Shown here: piece by piece, positions 1 to 6,156 of the stretch
Numbering within the stretch: the stretch's first letter is position 1
Layout of the letters: the number at the start of each line of letters is the position of its first letter
Assembly: GCA_016839995.1 (NCBI GenBank)
Contig: JAEOTD010000030.1
Coordinates: 1-15,058 of the forward strand
Direction: 5' to 3'
Source of the DNA: Candidatus Hermodarchaeota archaeon
GTDB lineage: Archaea; Asgardarchaeota; Hermodarchaeia; Hermodarchaeales; Hermodarchaeaceae
DNA: 15,058 bases
The notes under the pieces: model-generated
What the model was told of the DNA's origin: nothing
The model's database searches: none
The model's input: only the letters and a program-made list of their open reading frames with translations
Translations under genes and position numbers: made by a program

Positions 1-180
1 CGCATCCAATACTAATTCAAGACCACGAGCAAGAAATGTTTTTTCGACGAAATTGGATTCCTGGAAGTGGATTACTTCAATCTCTTTGACGACATATTCG
101 CTTGTTTCGACTCGGAATATACCAATGAGTACACCGCCAACGGGATCACCCCAGCCGGCATCATCGATTTGAATGGTCAA
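1..180 (-). CDS. Partial conserved-looking hypothetical protein (N-terminal 60 residues)
   Basis: An open frame runs leftward from a TTG at 180-178 through base 1 without a stop, giving the first 60 residues of a protein cut off by the window edge. The start is well supported. An in-frame TAG lies eight codons upstream, and an AGGAG (complement of 189-193) sits 8 bases before the TTG. A TATA-like box lies about 40 bases upstream. The protein begins with a TIQIDDAGWGDPVGGVLIG segment, acidic and glycine-rich with alternating hydrophobics, followed by a predicted beta-hairpin and helix. It reads like a globular cytoplasmic domain and not like a shadow frame. I do not recognise the family with certainty and assign no function. 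The overlapping plus-strand frame at 67-273 is its antisense shadow. Confidence 0.72.
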   Translation of the reverse strand, partial: MTIQIDDAGWGDPVGGVLIGIFRVETSEYVVKEIEVIHFQESNFVEKTFLARGLELVLDA

Positions 181-214
181 AGTCGAAACTCCTGCAAGGC
201 ACTACAACCTTTTC

Positions 215-229
215 AGTTTAAATATACCG
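215..229 (-). promoter_or_regulatory. TATA-like promoter element for the left-edge gene
   Basis: Read on the minus strand, this is an AT-rich block containing TATATTTAAA, centred about 42 bases before the TTG start at 180. That spacing would place transcription start near 197 and leave a leader of roughly 17 bases holding the AGGAG ribosome-binding site. The element fits an archaeal TATA box; assignment is by position and composition only. Confidence 0.45.
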
Positions 230-277
230 CAGCTCTGAATTCCAATCACCCTTCCATGCTTTTGCGCCATTAACTTA

Positions 278-293
278 CACCAATCTTTTGGTG
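278..293. repeat. Short perfect inverted repeat in the divergent intergenic region
   Basis: CACCAA and TTGGTG flank a 4-base TCTT spacer, making a compact 6-bp hairpin or a 16-base dyad. It lies in the 273-base non-coding stretch between the left-edge gene and the small GTPase, upstream of both TATA-like elements. A second, looser pair (CCTAAA at 334-339 and TTTAGG at 354-359) lies downstream. Either could be a regulator site. Apart from these dyads and the two TATA-like boxes I see nothing in the gap. Confidence 0.3.
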
Positions 294-390
294 AAGCGGG
301 TTTCATTCACCTCAGAAATACGGGAAACACCGACCTAAAGTGAGGAAAAGCCATTTAGGGAACATCCAGCGTTTTGTAGCCAGTATTAAC

Positions 391-403
391 ATAATTTAAA
401 ATC
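391..403 (+). promoter_or_regulatory. TATA-like promoter element for the small GTPase gene
   Basis: The block ATAATTTAAAATC is the most AT-rich segment before the GTPase gene and lies about 55 bases upstream of its ATG. With the usual archaeal spacing, transcription would begin near 423-427 and leave a leader of about 30 bases. No strong ribosome-binding site is seen; AGGCGAG at about 438-444 is the nearest purine-rich stretch. Confidence 0.4.
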
Positions 404-453
404 TCCTGCTCAGACGATTAGAAAAAGAATGCTCAACAGGCGAGAGACCCCCC

Positions 454-1029
454 ATGTCACTTAACGAACACACCTTCAAGTTAGTCATCATTGGGGACCC
501 GATGGTCGGCAAGACCAGCATCATTAACCGCTTCATTACAAAGACCTTTGAGCACTCATACCACCAGACTCTCGGAACTCAACTCAATTGCTCCGAGATT
601 GTGGTGGGAGATGTATTAATTCGTCTAATAATTTGGGACCTTGCCGGACAGCCACGATTTGAAAGTGTGCGTAAACTCTTCTTGTTAGGAAGCGATGCTG
701 TTATTGTCTCATTCGATTTGACAAGGGCTGACACCTTTGACAACGTTGAAGGCTGGTTGCAGGCTTTTCGCCAAGCCGTACCTGATGAGGCACCCAGCGT
801 GTTAGTAGGAAATAAGGTGGATTTAGCTTCGAAACGGGTAATATCGTTAGCAGAAGCTTACCAACGGCACATCAACCTGGAATTTGATAATTACTTTGAA
901 ACTTCCGCTCGATCCGGTGAAAATGTCGGTGAACTATTCGACCAGATTACACGATTACTAATCTATAATCGACTAGCGGAATTACGTGAAAAATTACATC
1001 CTTTCATTTACTCTTCCTTTGCCTCCTAG
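454..1029 (+). CDS. Rab/Ras-family small GTPase
   Basis: The 191-residue protein is a complete small GTPase of the Ras superfamily, closest in motif style to Rab proteins. Visible motifs in order are the P-loop GDPMVGKT (14-21), the switch I threonine in TLGT (T39), the switch II start WDLAGQ (61-66) with the catalytic glutamine Q66 retained, the base-specificity motif NKVD (120-123) and ETSA (149-152). It should bind and hydrolyse GTP and act as a switch. The C-terminus ends SSFAS with no cysteine prenylation motif, and no membrane segment is present, so membrane attachment, if any, would need a partner. Such proteins are expanded in Asgard archaea (family knowledge). The gene stands alone on its strand and its TAG overlaps the stop of the converging HD-domain gene. 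The partner and the process it controls cannot be told from the sequence. Confidence 0.93.
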   Translation: MSLNEHTFKLVIIGDPMVGKTSIINRFITKTFEHSYHQTLGTQLNCSEIVVGDVLIRLIIWDLAGQPRFESVRKLFLLGSDAVIVSFDLTRADTFDNVEGWLQAFRQAVPDEAPSVLVGNKVDLASKRVISLAEAYQRHINLEFDNYFETSARSGENVGELFDQITRLLIYNRLAELREKLHPFIYSSFAS

Positions 1030-2612
1030 TGCGTGTGAATCTTAATCTGATATTTCTCAGATACTTCCGAAATGTCTTTGGCATAATTGATGAGTAGTAA
1101 GTCAGTTTCAGGGAATTGTTCTGCACAATCGAGGACTTTGAGTTTCGTTTCTTTGTCATTATGAAGTCGTTTGAAGTCAAAACCCATGAGCATTTTTGCT
1201 TGAGCATTTGTAAAGGGAACGTCCCATAATTCAAGGTCAGGACTATGGAAAATTGCGTCAGTTAAGGTCACTTTCTGAAGCGCGGTTGTGAAATATCCGT
1301 CTTCAGATGAAACAGGTATTGGTCGACCCCATTCTTGCAGTTCATCACAAATCGCTAGGATAAAGAGAAGAGGATAATCTTCAAAGGTTAGAGGTTGTAA
1401 TTTCTCAATGGAATCGTGAAGGGCTATTACCCTAGCAGCTTCAATTAGGGGACGATTTTCCATTTCGTATTGTTCGATGTCTTCAGGTGACCCCAAAGTC
1501 CGTAGTAAGGTTATCGCGGCGATGACACCATGATCAATACGAGGTGATGTGGGTGTGTATTCAATTTGGTCTTTTTCAGGGGGCGAATACCGAAACACGT
1601 TAGGAGTCACAGAGGGTATCCCTAGACCATTTTTGATGATTTCTTGCCACGGTTTTGGAAAGCCTTCACAGAGTATTTTTAAGTACCTCGAATTTCCAAG
1701 TTCAGGATGATTAACGTTAATTTGCATGGGTAAAAAGTCTAAACCCAAGGAGGAGTAGCATCGAATCATTTCGTTGATCAAGGACCAGTTGAGTGATGTG
1801 GATAATTTTGCCAAAGGAGTTCCAATATCGTGAAGGAGCCCAGTGAACCACCATGTCGTCCTAAGCTCTTCTTTTGTGAAATTCATTTTCTCTATGAGTA
1901 ACCCTTCTAATCCTCCTGCGGACCCTTTCTTATCCAGAAGGTAATCACCCAGAACAGCCACGCGAAGAGAATGAGCTGTATGATCACGATAGAATTTCCG
2001 AACATTCATGATATACATCAACGCTTCGAATTCTGGAAGTGCTTTGATGATTTTGAGGATTTCTTGATTCGTTATTCCCCTTTCTTGAGCCACTGAGTAG
2101 AGAGCATTCACTAACGAATCCATTTTTGAGCTAAACAATTGATGTGCAATTTGTTGACCCACAGTGTCTTCCAGTTTATTCTGGTCTGCTTCGAGTTGGG
2201 CGAGACGCCTCTTAAGCGGGGCATCTAGCTCATCTTCCTTCTCACGCATTTTAGCTTCAATTTGCTCTAGCTGTTGCGCCTCAACTTCTTCCAACTTTTG
2301 CTGAACTTCTTCCTGGGCTGCTTTGATTTTTATTTGGATTTTCTCCTGTATCGCCGGTGGAATTCCCTCACCCATGGATCTAGCAATTTTATCAATAATG
2401 GATTTGGCAATTCCGGAGCCCTCGAAATCAGTAAAGGATCGAGCGATTTCCATTCCAGACTTCACTGTGTCTGATAATTTCAAGCCGCCAGCTAATTTGT
2501 CTAGAAACCCAGAGAAGCTCGTGCTGAACGATCCTTCTCTTTGTAGAACCCAAGAATCATTGATTACAATTCGTTTAGTCAATTTCAACCTCTCAGTGAG
2601 ATGAGTTCGCAT
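1026..2612 (-). CDS. Coiled-coil plus HD-domain metal-dependent phosphohydrolase-like protein
   Basis: This 528-residue soluble protein has two parts. Residues 85-150 are rich in Glu, Gln and Lys with heptad-like spacing and should form a long coiled coil. Residues from about 200 to 440 carry a full HD-superfamily metal site: H211/H214 in RDHTAHS, the HD doublet H261-D262 in GLLHDIG, H361 in RIDHG, H399 in ALHDS and D423 in ICDELQEWGRP. HD proteins with this pattern hydrolyse phosphate esters, including nucleotides and cyclic nucleotides; the substrate here is unknown. The first 80 residues are glycine- and serine-containing with no signal peptide. The ATG at 2612 has no clear ribosome-binding site. 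A TTG at codon 11 (2582), preceded by GAGAGG, is a credible alternative start. The gene converges on the small GTPase with shared stop bases and diverges from the zinc-ribbon membrane protein. A functional link to the GTPase is only suggested by position. Confidence 0.85.
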   Translation of the reverse strand: MRTHLTERLKLTKRIVINDSWVLQREGSFSTSFSGFLDKLAGGLKLSDTVKSGMEIARSFTDFEGSGIAKSIIDKIARSMGEGIPPAIQEKIQIKIKAAQEEVQQKLEEVEAQQLEQIEAKMREKEDELDAPLKRRLAQLEADQNKLEDTVGQQIAHQLFSSKMDSLVNALYSVAQERGITNQEILKIIKALPEFEALMYIMNVRKFYRDHTAHSLRVAVLGDYLLDKKGSAGGLEGLLIEKMNFTKEELRTTWWFTGLLHDIGTPLAKLSTSLNWSLINEMIRCYSSLGLDFLPMQINVNHPELGNSRYLKILCEGFPKPWQEIIKNGLGIPSVTPNVFRYSPPEKDQIEYTPTSPRIDHGVIAAITLLRTLGSPEDIEQYEMENRPLIEAARVIALHDSIEKLQPLTFEDYPLLFILAICDELQEWGRPIPVSSEDGYFTTALQKVTLTDAIFHSPDLELWDVPFTNAQAKMLMGFDFKRLHNDKETKLKVLDCAEQFPETDLLLINYAKDISEVSEKYQIKIHTH

Positions 2613-2664
2613 ACGATTGAATCAGCGATGAACAACTATGCTTTGGTTATTATTGCTTTTTCAC

Positions 2665-2674
2665 CTTTATATTC
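2665..2674 (-). promoter_or_regulatory. TATA-like promoter element for the HD-domain gene
   Basis: On the minus strand this reads GAATATAAAG, a good archaeal TATA-box match, about 55 bases upstream of the ATG at 2612. It would set transcription start near 2640. It lies back to back with the promoter of the rightward membrane-protein gene in a 138-base divergent region. Confidence 0.45.
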
Positions 2675-2700
2675 TCAAATCTGACAACTACACCATCAAG

Positions 2701-2707
2701 TTTAAGA
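2701..2707 (+). promoter_or_regulatory. TATA-like promoter element for the zinc-ribbon membrane protein gene
   Basis: TTTAAGA lies 44 bases before the ATG at 2751, placing transcription start near 2726-2730 and leaving a short leader that contains AGAGGGGT (2739-2746) as ribosome-binding site. It is divergent from the HD-gene promoter about 30 bases to its left. Confidence 0.4.
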
Positions 2708-2750
2708 TAGACTCACCCACCAGATACCAGCAAAGCATAGAGGGGTAAGC

Positions 2751-3800
2751 ATGTCAGAAACAGAACTCTTGCAAGCCACCAAGGTCTCGGCTCCAATGAA
2801 GGTTGAGACGTCTTTCGATGCAAAGGATTGGCTAGCAAGTGTTTCGTTTGGTGGCGGATTCAAGCGCAGCATTTACCTATTACGGCAAGAGTTCCGCTGG
2901 CTAGTGGTCGTGTTCTTTCTTGCCGGGTTCACTCTCTCAATTGCGTTGCTTCCGGTAAATTCGTTGATTGCAAATCTTGACACCCTAATTGCAAGTGAAA
3001 TTTTCGCCCCTACTCCCGATTTTTTCCTGCTCTTTGATCTTCTTGTTACTAGTATAGCGTGGAGTCTTGTACAGCGATTTGTGTTGTTCTGTGGCACTTT
3101 CATACTTGGTACGATTGCGGTATATCATGTAATGAAGGCTGTTCCTGGATTGTACGTTCTAATCCCTGAGGAAAGGACTATTCAATTCCCATTGGGCGAA
3201 TCCATCATCACCGCATTAGTTACTGCGACAATTCTCACACTCGCTAGCGTACTCCTTATTCCGGTCCCAGTCTTTCAAGTTCTATTCTTCTTTCTTCCAG
3301 TGCTTTTCGTTCTCGGAAACTCTTCCATAAAACAAGCCTTTTCTTTAAGTGTCGGAATGCGAGTGAAACACTGGGGTCGGATCCTTAGTGCACTGATTCT
3401 GGGATATGTCTTAATCATTTTTGCAGGAGTTTTGGGATTAACGGTTTTTCTGAATATTGAAACTGTTCTAAGTCTTTACGGGGTATCTCTTGGAATTGCT
3501 GAGCCGGTTCTTCTCAGCCTACTTGTCCAGATTCCTGTGGCAATGGTCGCCCCGTTAATCCCGATGTTTTCTATAGCATTTTTCGCAGGTGCACGCGGTG
3601 CCCAGCGTGAAAAACAACACCAAAAGTACATGCGCTATCAAAGCAAACTCCAAGCCCAGCCACCTCGATACATTCCTTTACAGGAACCATCTCAAGAAGG
3701 AGAATTCCCTTGTCAACACTGTGACCAACTCTTGAATCCAGCAAATGCGTTTTGTACTCAATGTGGCAAACCGGTCAAAACCAATGAGACGCAACTCTAA
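2751..3800 (+). CDS. Multi-spanning membrane protein with C-terminal zinc ribbon
   Basis: The 349-residue protein has a polar 45-residue N-terminus, then about six hydrophobic segments (roughly 49-68, 92-107, 108-128, 151-170 continuing to 189, 211-235, 250-280). A basic linker follows, then a cytosolic zinc ribbon formed by C321-x2-C324 and C335-x2-C338. The motif before the fifth span (SIKQAFSLS...WGRILSALILG) resembles helical bundle membrane domains of the DUF975 / GDPD-membrane-domain type; this is a tentative likeness. The zinc ribbon probably binds one zinc ion for stability or protein contact. A GAGGGGT ribosome-binding site lies a few bases before the ATG. The gene converges on the RecA-like gene with overlapping stop codons. 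No transport or enzymatic motif is evident, so the function is unknown. Confidence 0.82.
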   Translation: MSETELLQATKVSAPMKVETSFDAKDWLASVSFGGGFKRSIYLLRQEFRWLVVVFFLAGFTLSIALLPVNSLIANLDTLIASEIFAPTPDFFLLFDLLVTSIAWSLVQRFVLFCGTFILGTIAVYHVMKAVPGLYVLIPEERTIQFPLGESIITALVTATILTLASVLLIPVPVFQVLFFFLPVLFVLGNSSIKQAFSLSVGMRVKHWGRILSALILGYVLIIFAGVLGLTVFLNIETVLSLYGVSLGIAEPVLLSLLVQIPVAMVAPLIPMFSIAFFAGARGAQREKQHQKYMRYQSKLQAQPPRYIPLQEPSQEGEFPCQHCDQLLNPANAFCTQCGKPVKTNETQL

Positions 3801-4420
3801 CAGGAGTGGAGTTTGATACGTTGAGGAAGAAATTGAAGAACCATCGTTGAGAATTCTTTGAGCTGAGCAGGAACCACTGATTCAATCCGATGGAATTGTC
3901 GTCCACCGAAATCCGAAACAAGGACAGCATACCCCTTTTGTGCAAAGATTTTCGCAGCATCATATTGGAAGTGTAACCCTTCAGCAGTTTGTTTTACTCC
4001 TCCTCTGAGTCGCCCAAACAGACCCGAGGGATCCACCACAAAGAAGGCAGGTGGTCGCCGTTTGGAAGGTGTCCGTCGTTGTAATCGGACAAGTTCGTCC
4101 AATGCATGGTTTTCATCGAGAATGACACGTAAGTTCAGGTTTTGTTGAATCTTCTTGACGTCAACCTTTTGTTGATTGAGTAGTTGTTGGAGGTACACAG
4201 TCTTGATGCGTCGATGGTAATCAAAGATATTCACACGTCGTTTCTCCATGAGGAGTCGAGATATCAGCAGATGGAGGACGCGGATGTAGTCACTGTTACC
4301 CGCATGAATAATTGTTACAAAGCTTCCTTCATGCATCCCAGCGTGAACATGTGCTGATAGGCAGGATAAGACCTCTTGACTTGTTTCCTGCCGTTCGACG
4401 ATACCTGAGTAACGTGACAT
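3797..4420 (-). CDS. RecA/KaiC-fold-like protein without a recognisable P-loop
   Basis: This 207-residue soluble protein shows the strand order of a RecA-type ATPase core but lacks its Walker A lysine. Strand FVTIIHA (34-40) is followed by GNSDYI where GxxxxGK[ST] would be expected. Then come a helix, strand RVNIFDYH (62-69) resembling the strand after the P-loop helix, a Walker-B-like hydrophobic strand ending in aspartate (AFFVVDP, 125-131) and a further strand YAVLVSDFGG (164-173). The C-terminal half is rich in Arg and Lys. If the fold assignment is right, it may be a non-hydrolysing paralogue, perhaps a partner of an active RecA-family protein, as is known for several recombinase paralogues. 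The fold rests on pattern reading only. Its ATG at 4420 lies about 28 bases from a TATA-like box, so the mRNA may be nearly leaderless. It is divergent from surE. Confidence 0.72.
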   Translation of the reverse strand: MSRYSGIVERQETSQEVLSCLSAHVHAGMHEGSFVTIIHAGNSDYIRVLHLLISRLLMEKRRVNIFDYHRRIKTVYLQQLLNQQKVDVKKIQQNLNLRVILDENHALDELVRLQRRTPSKRRPPAFFVVDPSGLFGRLRGGVKQTAEGLHFQYDAAKIFAQKGYAVLVSDFGGRQFHRIESVVPAQLKEFSTMVLQFLPQRIKLHSC

Positions 4421-4443
4421 GGGGTTCGATTCCCTGTACTTCG

Positions 4444-4452
4444 ATATTTTAA
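4444..4452 (-). promoter_or_regulatory. TATA-like promoter element close to the RecA-like gene start
   Basis: On the minus strand this reads TTAAAATAT, centred 28 bases before the first base of the ATG at 4420. Archaeal TATA boxes sit about 26-30 bases before transcription start, so this would give a leaderless or nearly leaderless transcript. The 111-base divergent gap also serves surE; on the plus side only a weak TTTATCAAT (4478-4486) is seen. Confidence 0.45.
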
Positions 4453-4531
4453 CGCCTTAATACTCTTTTTTTACTTGTTTATCAATTTACAGCGAAGAAG
4501 AATTCAAGAGAAAATGGAGTTGTAACAAATT

Positions 4532-5335
4532 TTGATCTCCCAACCTCACATCTTTTTCACAAACGATGATAGTGCCCGATCCCCAGCTTTGCGGTATTTC
4601 GTAAAGGAACTTTTCCCCCATTACAGACTCACCGTTGTTGTTCCCGATCGTCCCCGAAGTGGTATCTCTAAGGCAATTTCCTTCAATGAACCAATTCGAT
4701 TCACAAAAGGGCTCACTGTTGAAAAGCAACCAATCATAGAGACATCTGGAACACCCGGCGATGCTGTGACCTGGTGTCGCACGTATTCGCCTGATGTTGA
4801 TATGGTGATATCTGGTCCAAATCTTGGATTAAACGTGAGTATACACAGTATTTTGACCAGTGGCACAGTGGGAGCGATAATTGAAGCTGCACTTTGGAAC
4901 ATTCCTGCTATTGCGTTTTCAATTGACACACCAAGTAACACGTGGTTTATTCCCCAAGATTCAGGAGCGAATTATCGGGAGGCAGCGCGACACGCCCGGG
5001 AAATTATCAATCATGTGCTTTCTCAAGGACTACCAGCTGGAATCGATTTTCTGAATGTGAGTTATCCAGCTCAAGTCAATGAAAGGACACCCATCGCGAT
5101 AGCGAAACCTATGAGAGTTCGTTTTAATAATCAACTAAAACCACGAACAGACCCCCATGGAATGGATTATCATTGGATACATGGTGAAGAAAAACCCCAA
5201 CCAGCCAAGACAAGTGATGTTCACTTATCCGTCAATGAGAAGAAAATCGTCATCAGCCCCATTTGCATCGCTCTGTCTGATGACAAGCTCATTGAAGCTA
5301 CCAAACAATTTCTTCAGCCTTTAATGAGAAAATAA
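4532..5335 (+). CDS. surE: SurE-family 5'/3'-nucleotidase (survival protein E)
   Basis: The 267-residue protein matches the SurE metal-dependent phosphatase family, which removes phosphate from nucleoside monophosphates and related esters in the cytoplasm. The signature NDD (11-13) that binds the divalent metal follows the first strand. RSG (42-44), SGTPGD (72-77), SGPNLGLN (94-101) and SGTVGA (110-115) align with the family's conserved loops, and the late TSDVHLS...ISPI segment matches its C-terminal region. Differences from typical sequences are NDDS for NDDG and SGPN for SGIN, with the metal-binding aspartates and asparagine kept. The best start is the TTG at 4532, because there is no ATG near the N-terminus and the NDD motif must lie close to it. 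A GGAG at 4515-4518 is 13 bases away, somewhat far. Length is normal for the family. Its natural substrate here is unknown. Confidence 0.92.
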   Translation: MISQPHIFFTNDDSARSPALRYFVKELFPHYRLTVVVPDRPRSGISKAISFNEPIRFTKGLTVEKQPIIETSGTPGDAVTWCRTYSPDVDMVISGPNLGLNVSIHSILTSGTVGAIIEAALWNIPAIAFSIDTPSNTWFIPQDSGANYREAARHAREIINHVLSQGLPAGIDFLNVSYPAQVNERTPIAIAKPMRVRFNNQLKPRTDPHGMDYHWIHGEEKPQPAKTSDVHLSVNEKKIVISPICIALSDDKLIEATKQFLQPLMRK

Positions 5336-5399
5336 TAGGGGCCTATTGCGTGCAAATCCATCACAATCGTATTTCGCGTTAGCATGAAAAGACAAGCGC

Positions 5400-5408
5400 T
5401 TTTATAAG
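5400..5408 (+). promoter_or_regulatory. TATA-like promoter element for the SIS isomerase gene
   Basis: TTTTATAAG is a good archaeal TATA match in the 155-base gap after surE. It predicts transcription start near 5430, exactly where a GTGAC-CA-GTCAC dyad (5430-5441) begins. The ATG at 5491 would then have a leader of about 60 bases. Confidence 0.45.
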
Positions 5409-5429
5409 AGAACATCTTTGTGGGCAACG

Positions 5430-5441
5430 GTGACCAGTCAC
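5430..5441. promoter_or_regulatory. GTGAC/GTCAC inverted repeat, candidate operator
   Basis: GTGAC and GTCAC flank a 2-base CA spacer. The dyad covers the transcription start predicted from the TATA-like box at 5400-5408, a common position for archaeal repressor sites. A short possible GNRA-type hairpin (GC-GAAA-GC with flanking CC/GG, about 5446-5459) follows in the leader. The regulator is unknown. Confidence 0.33.
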
Positions 5442-5490
5442 TTTGCCAGCGAAAGCGGGAACCCAAAAAGATGGAATATTTCTTCGAGCT

Positions 5491-6063
5491 ATGCAACTCA
5501 TCACTGATAACCTGCAGAAAAATATCGACTTCCTCCGGAAAAACCGAAAAAGCGTCACAAAATTCGTAGATGCCATAGAAAAAACTGCTCGGGATGGGCA
5601 TTGCATATTTGTTGTGGGGAGTGGCCGTTCCGCCATGGTTGGTCAAATGTTCCAAACCCGGTTAGAACACCTGAATGTCCCCGTCTATTTCATCACAAAT
5701 AGCCGATCGGTACCCCACCTCGATAAAGGTGACCTGATTCTTGTAATTTCAGGAAGTGGTCGGACAGCAATCGTCAAAGCAATCATTGAAAGTTACCTTG
5801 ATCAGAATCCCCACATCATATCGATAACCAGTTATCCAGAAAGTTGGATTGGTCGGATGAGTGACTTGGTTGTCAAACTCCAAGGTCGAACCAAAATTGA
5901 TCTTGCCCGAAAAGAAAAGGGTGAAGACGCTAGTCTGACCCCTGAGGGCACCCAGTTCGAAATTGCCGCTGCAGTGTTTCTTGATGGAGTGATCGCTGAA
6001 CTAGTAAAGCGGTTTGACAAAAGCCATGCTGACCTCCTTGCGGCACATTCTCAAAGCACCTAA
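5491..6063 (+). CDS. hxlB: 6-phospho-3-hexuloisomerase-like SIS-domain protein
   Basis: The predicted 190-residue protein is a single SIS (sugar isomerase) domain. Numbering from the ATG at 5491, it shows the strand-loop VVGSGRSAMVG (41-51), RLEHLNV with H60, the phosphosugar-binding SGSGRT (87-92) and the C-terminal PEGTQFEIAA (151-160) with E157. This layout is that of 6-phospho-3-hexuloisomerase, which interconverts 3-hexulose 6-phosphate and fructose 6-phosphate in the ribulose monophosphate pathway; archaea use it to make ribulose 5-phosphate. No hexulose-phosphate synthase gene is in the window, so a related SIS isomerase role remains possible. I chose the ATG at 5491 because it gives the family's usual length. 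The frame is open back to a TTG at 5443, which would add 16 residues without obvious homology. It is the first gene after surE on this strand and has its own TATA-like box. Confidence 0.86.
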   Translation: MQLITDNLQKNIDFLRKNRKSVTKFVDAIEKTARDGHCIFVVGSGRSAMVGQMFQTRLEHLNVPVYFITNSRSVPHLDKGDLILVISGSGRTAIVKAIIESYLDQNPHIISITSYPESWIGRMSDLVVKLQGRTKIDLARKEKGEDASLTPEGTQFEIAAAVFLDGVIAELVKRFDKSHADLLAAHSQST

Positions 6064-6156
6064 CAAAACACTGAGTCGTGTCTTCTCTCAATGATTCTGT
6101 GATTTAGAAAACTATATGAACGATTGTTGAAGCAACATCAAATCGAGGTGAGATAT

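Noticed and set aside
67..273. A 68-residue plus-strand frame
   Set aside because: It is antisense to the better supported leftward partial gene, has no ribosome-binding site and runs through that gene's promoter.
2323..2604. A 93-residue plus-strand frame opposite the HD gene
   Set aside because: It lies wholly within the coiled-coil and N-terminal coding region of the HD-domain protein and is an antisense shadow.
4418..4440. A tRNA T-arm-like stretch (GGGGTTCGATTCCCT) near the start of the RecA-like gene
   Set aside because: No matching acceptor stem, anticodon arm or D-arm is found upstream at tRNA distance, and part of it overlaps a start codon.
5443..5490. A 16-residue N-terminal extension of the SIS isomerase from a TTG
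   Set aside because: The family length fits the ATG at 5491, and the extra residues come from a leader with a possible hairpin; it cannot be fully excluded.
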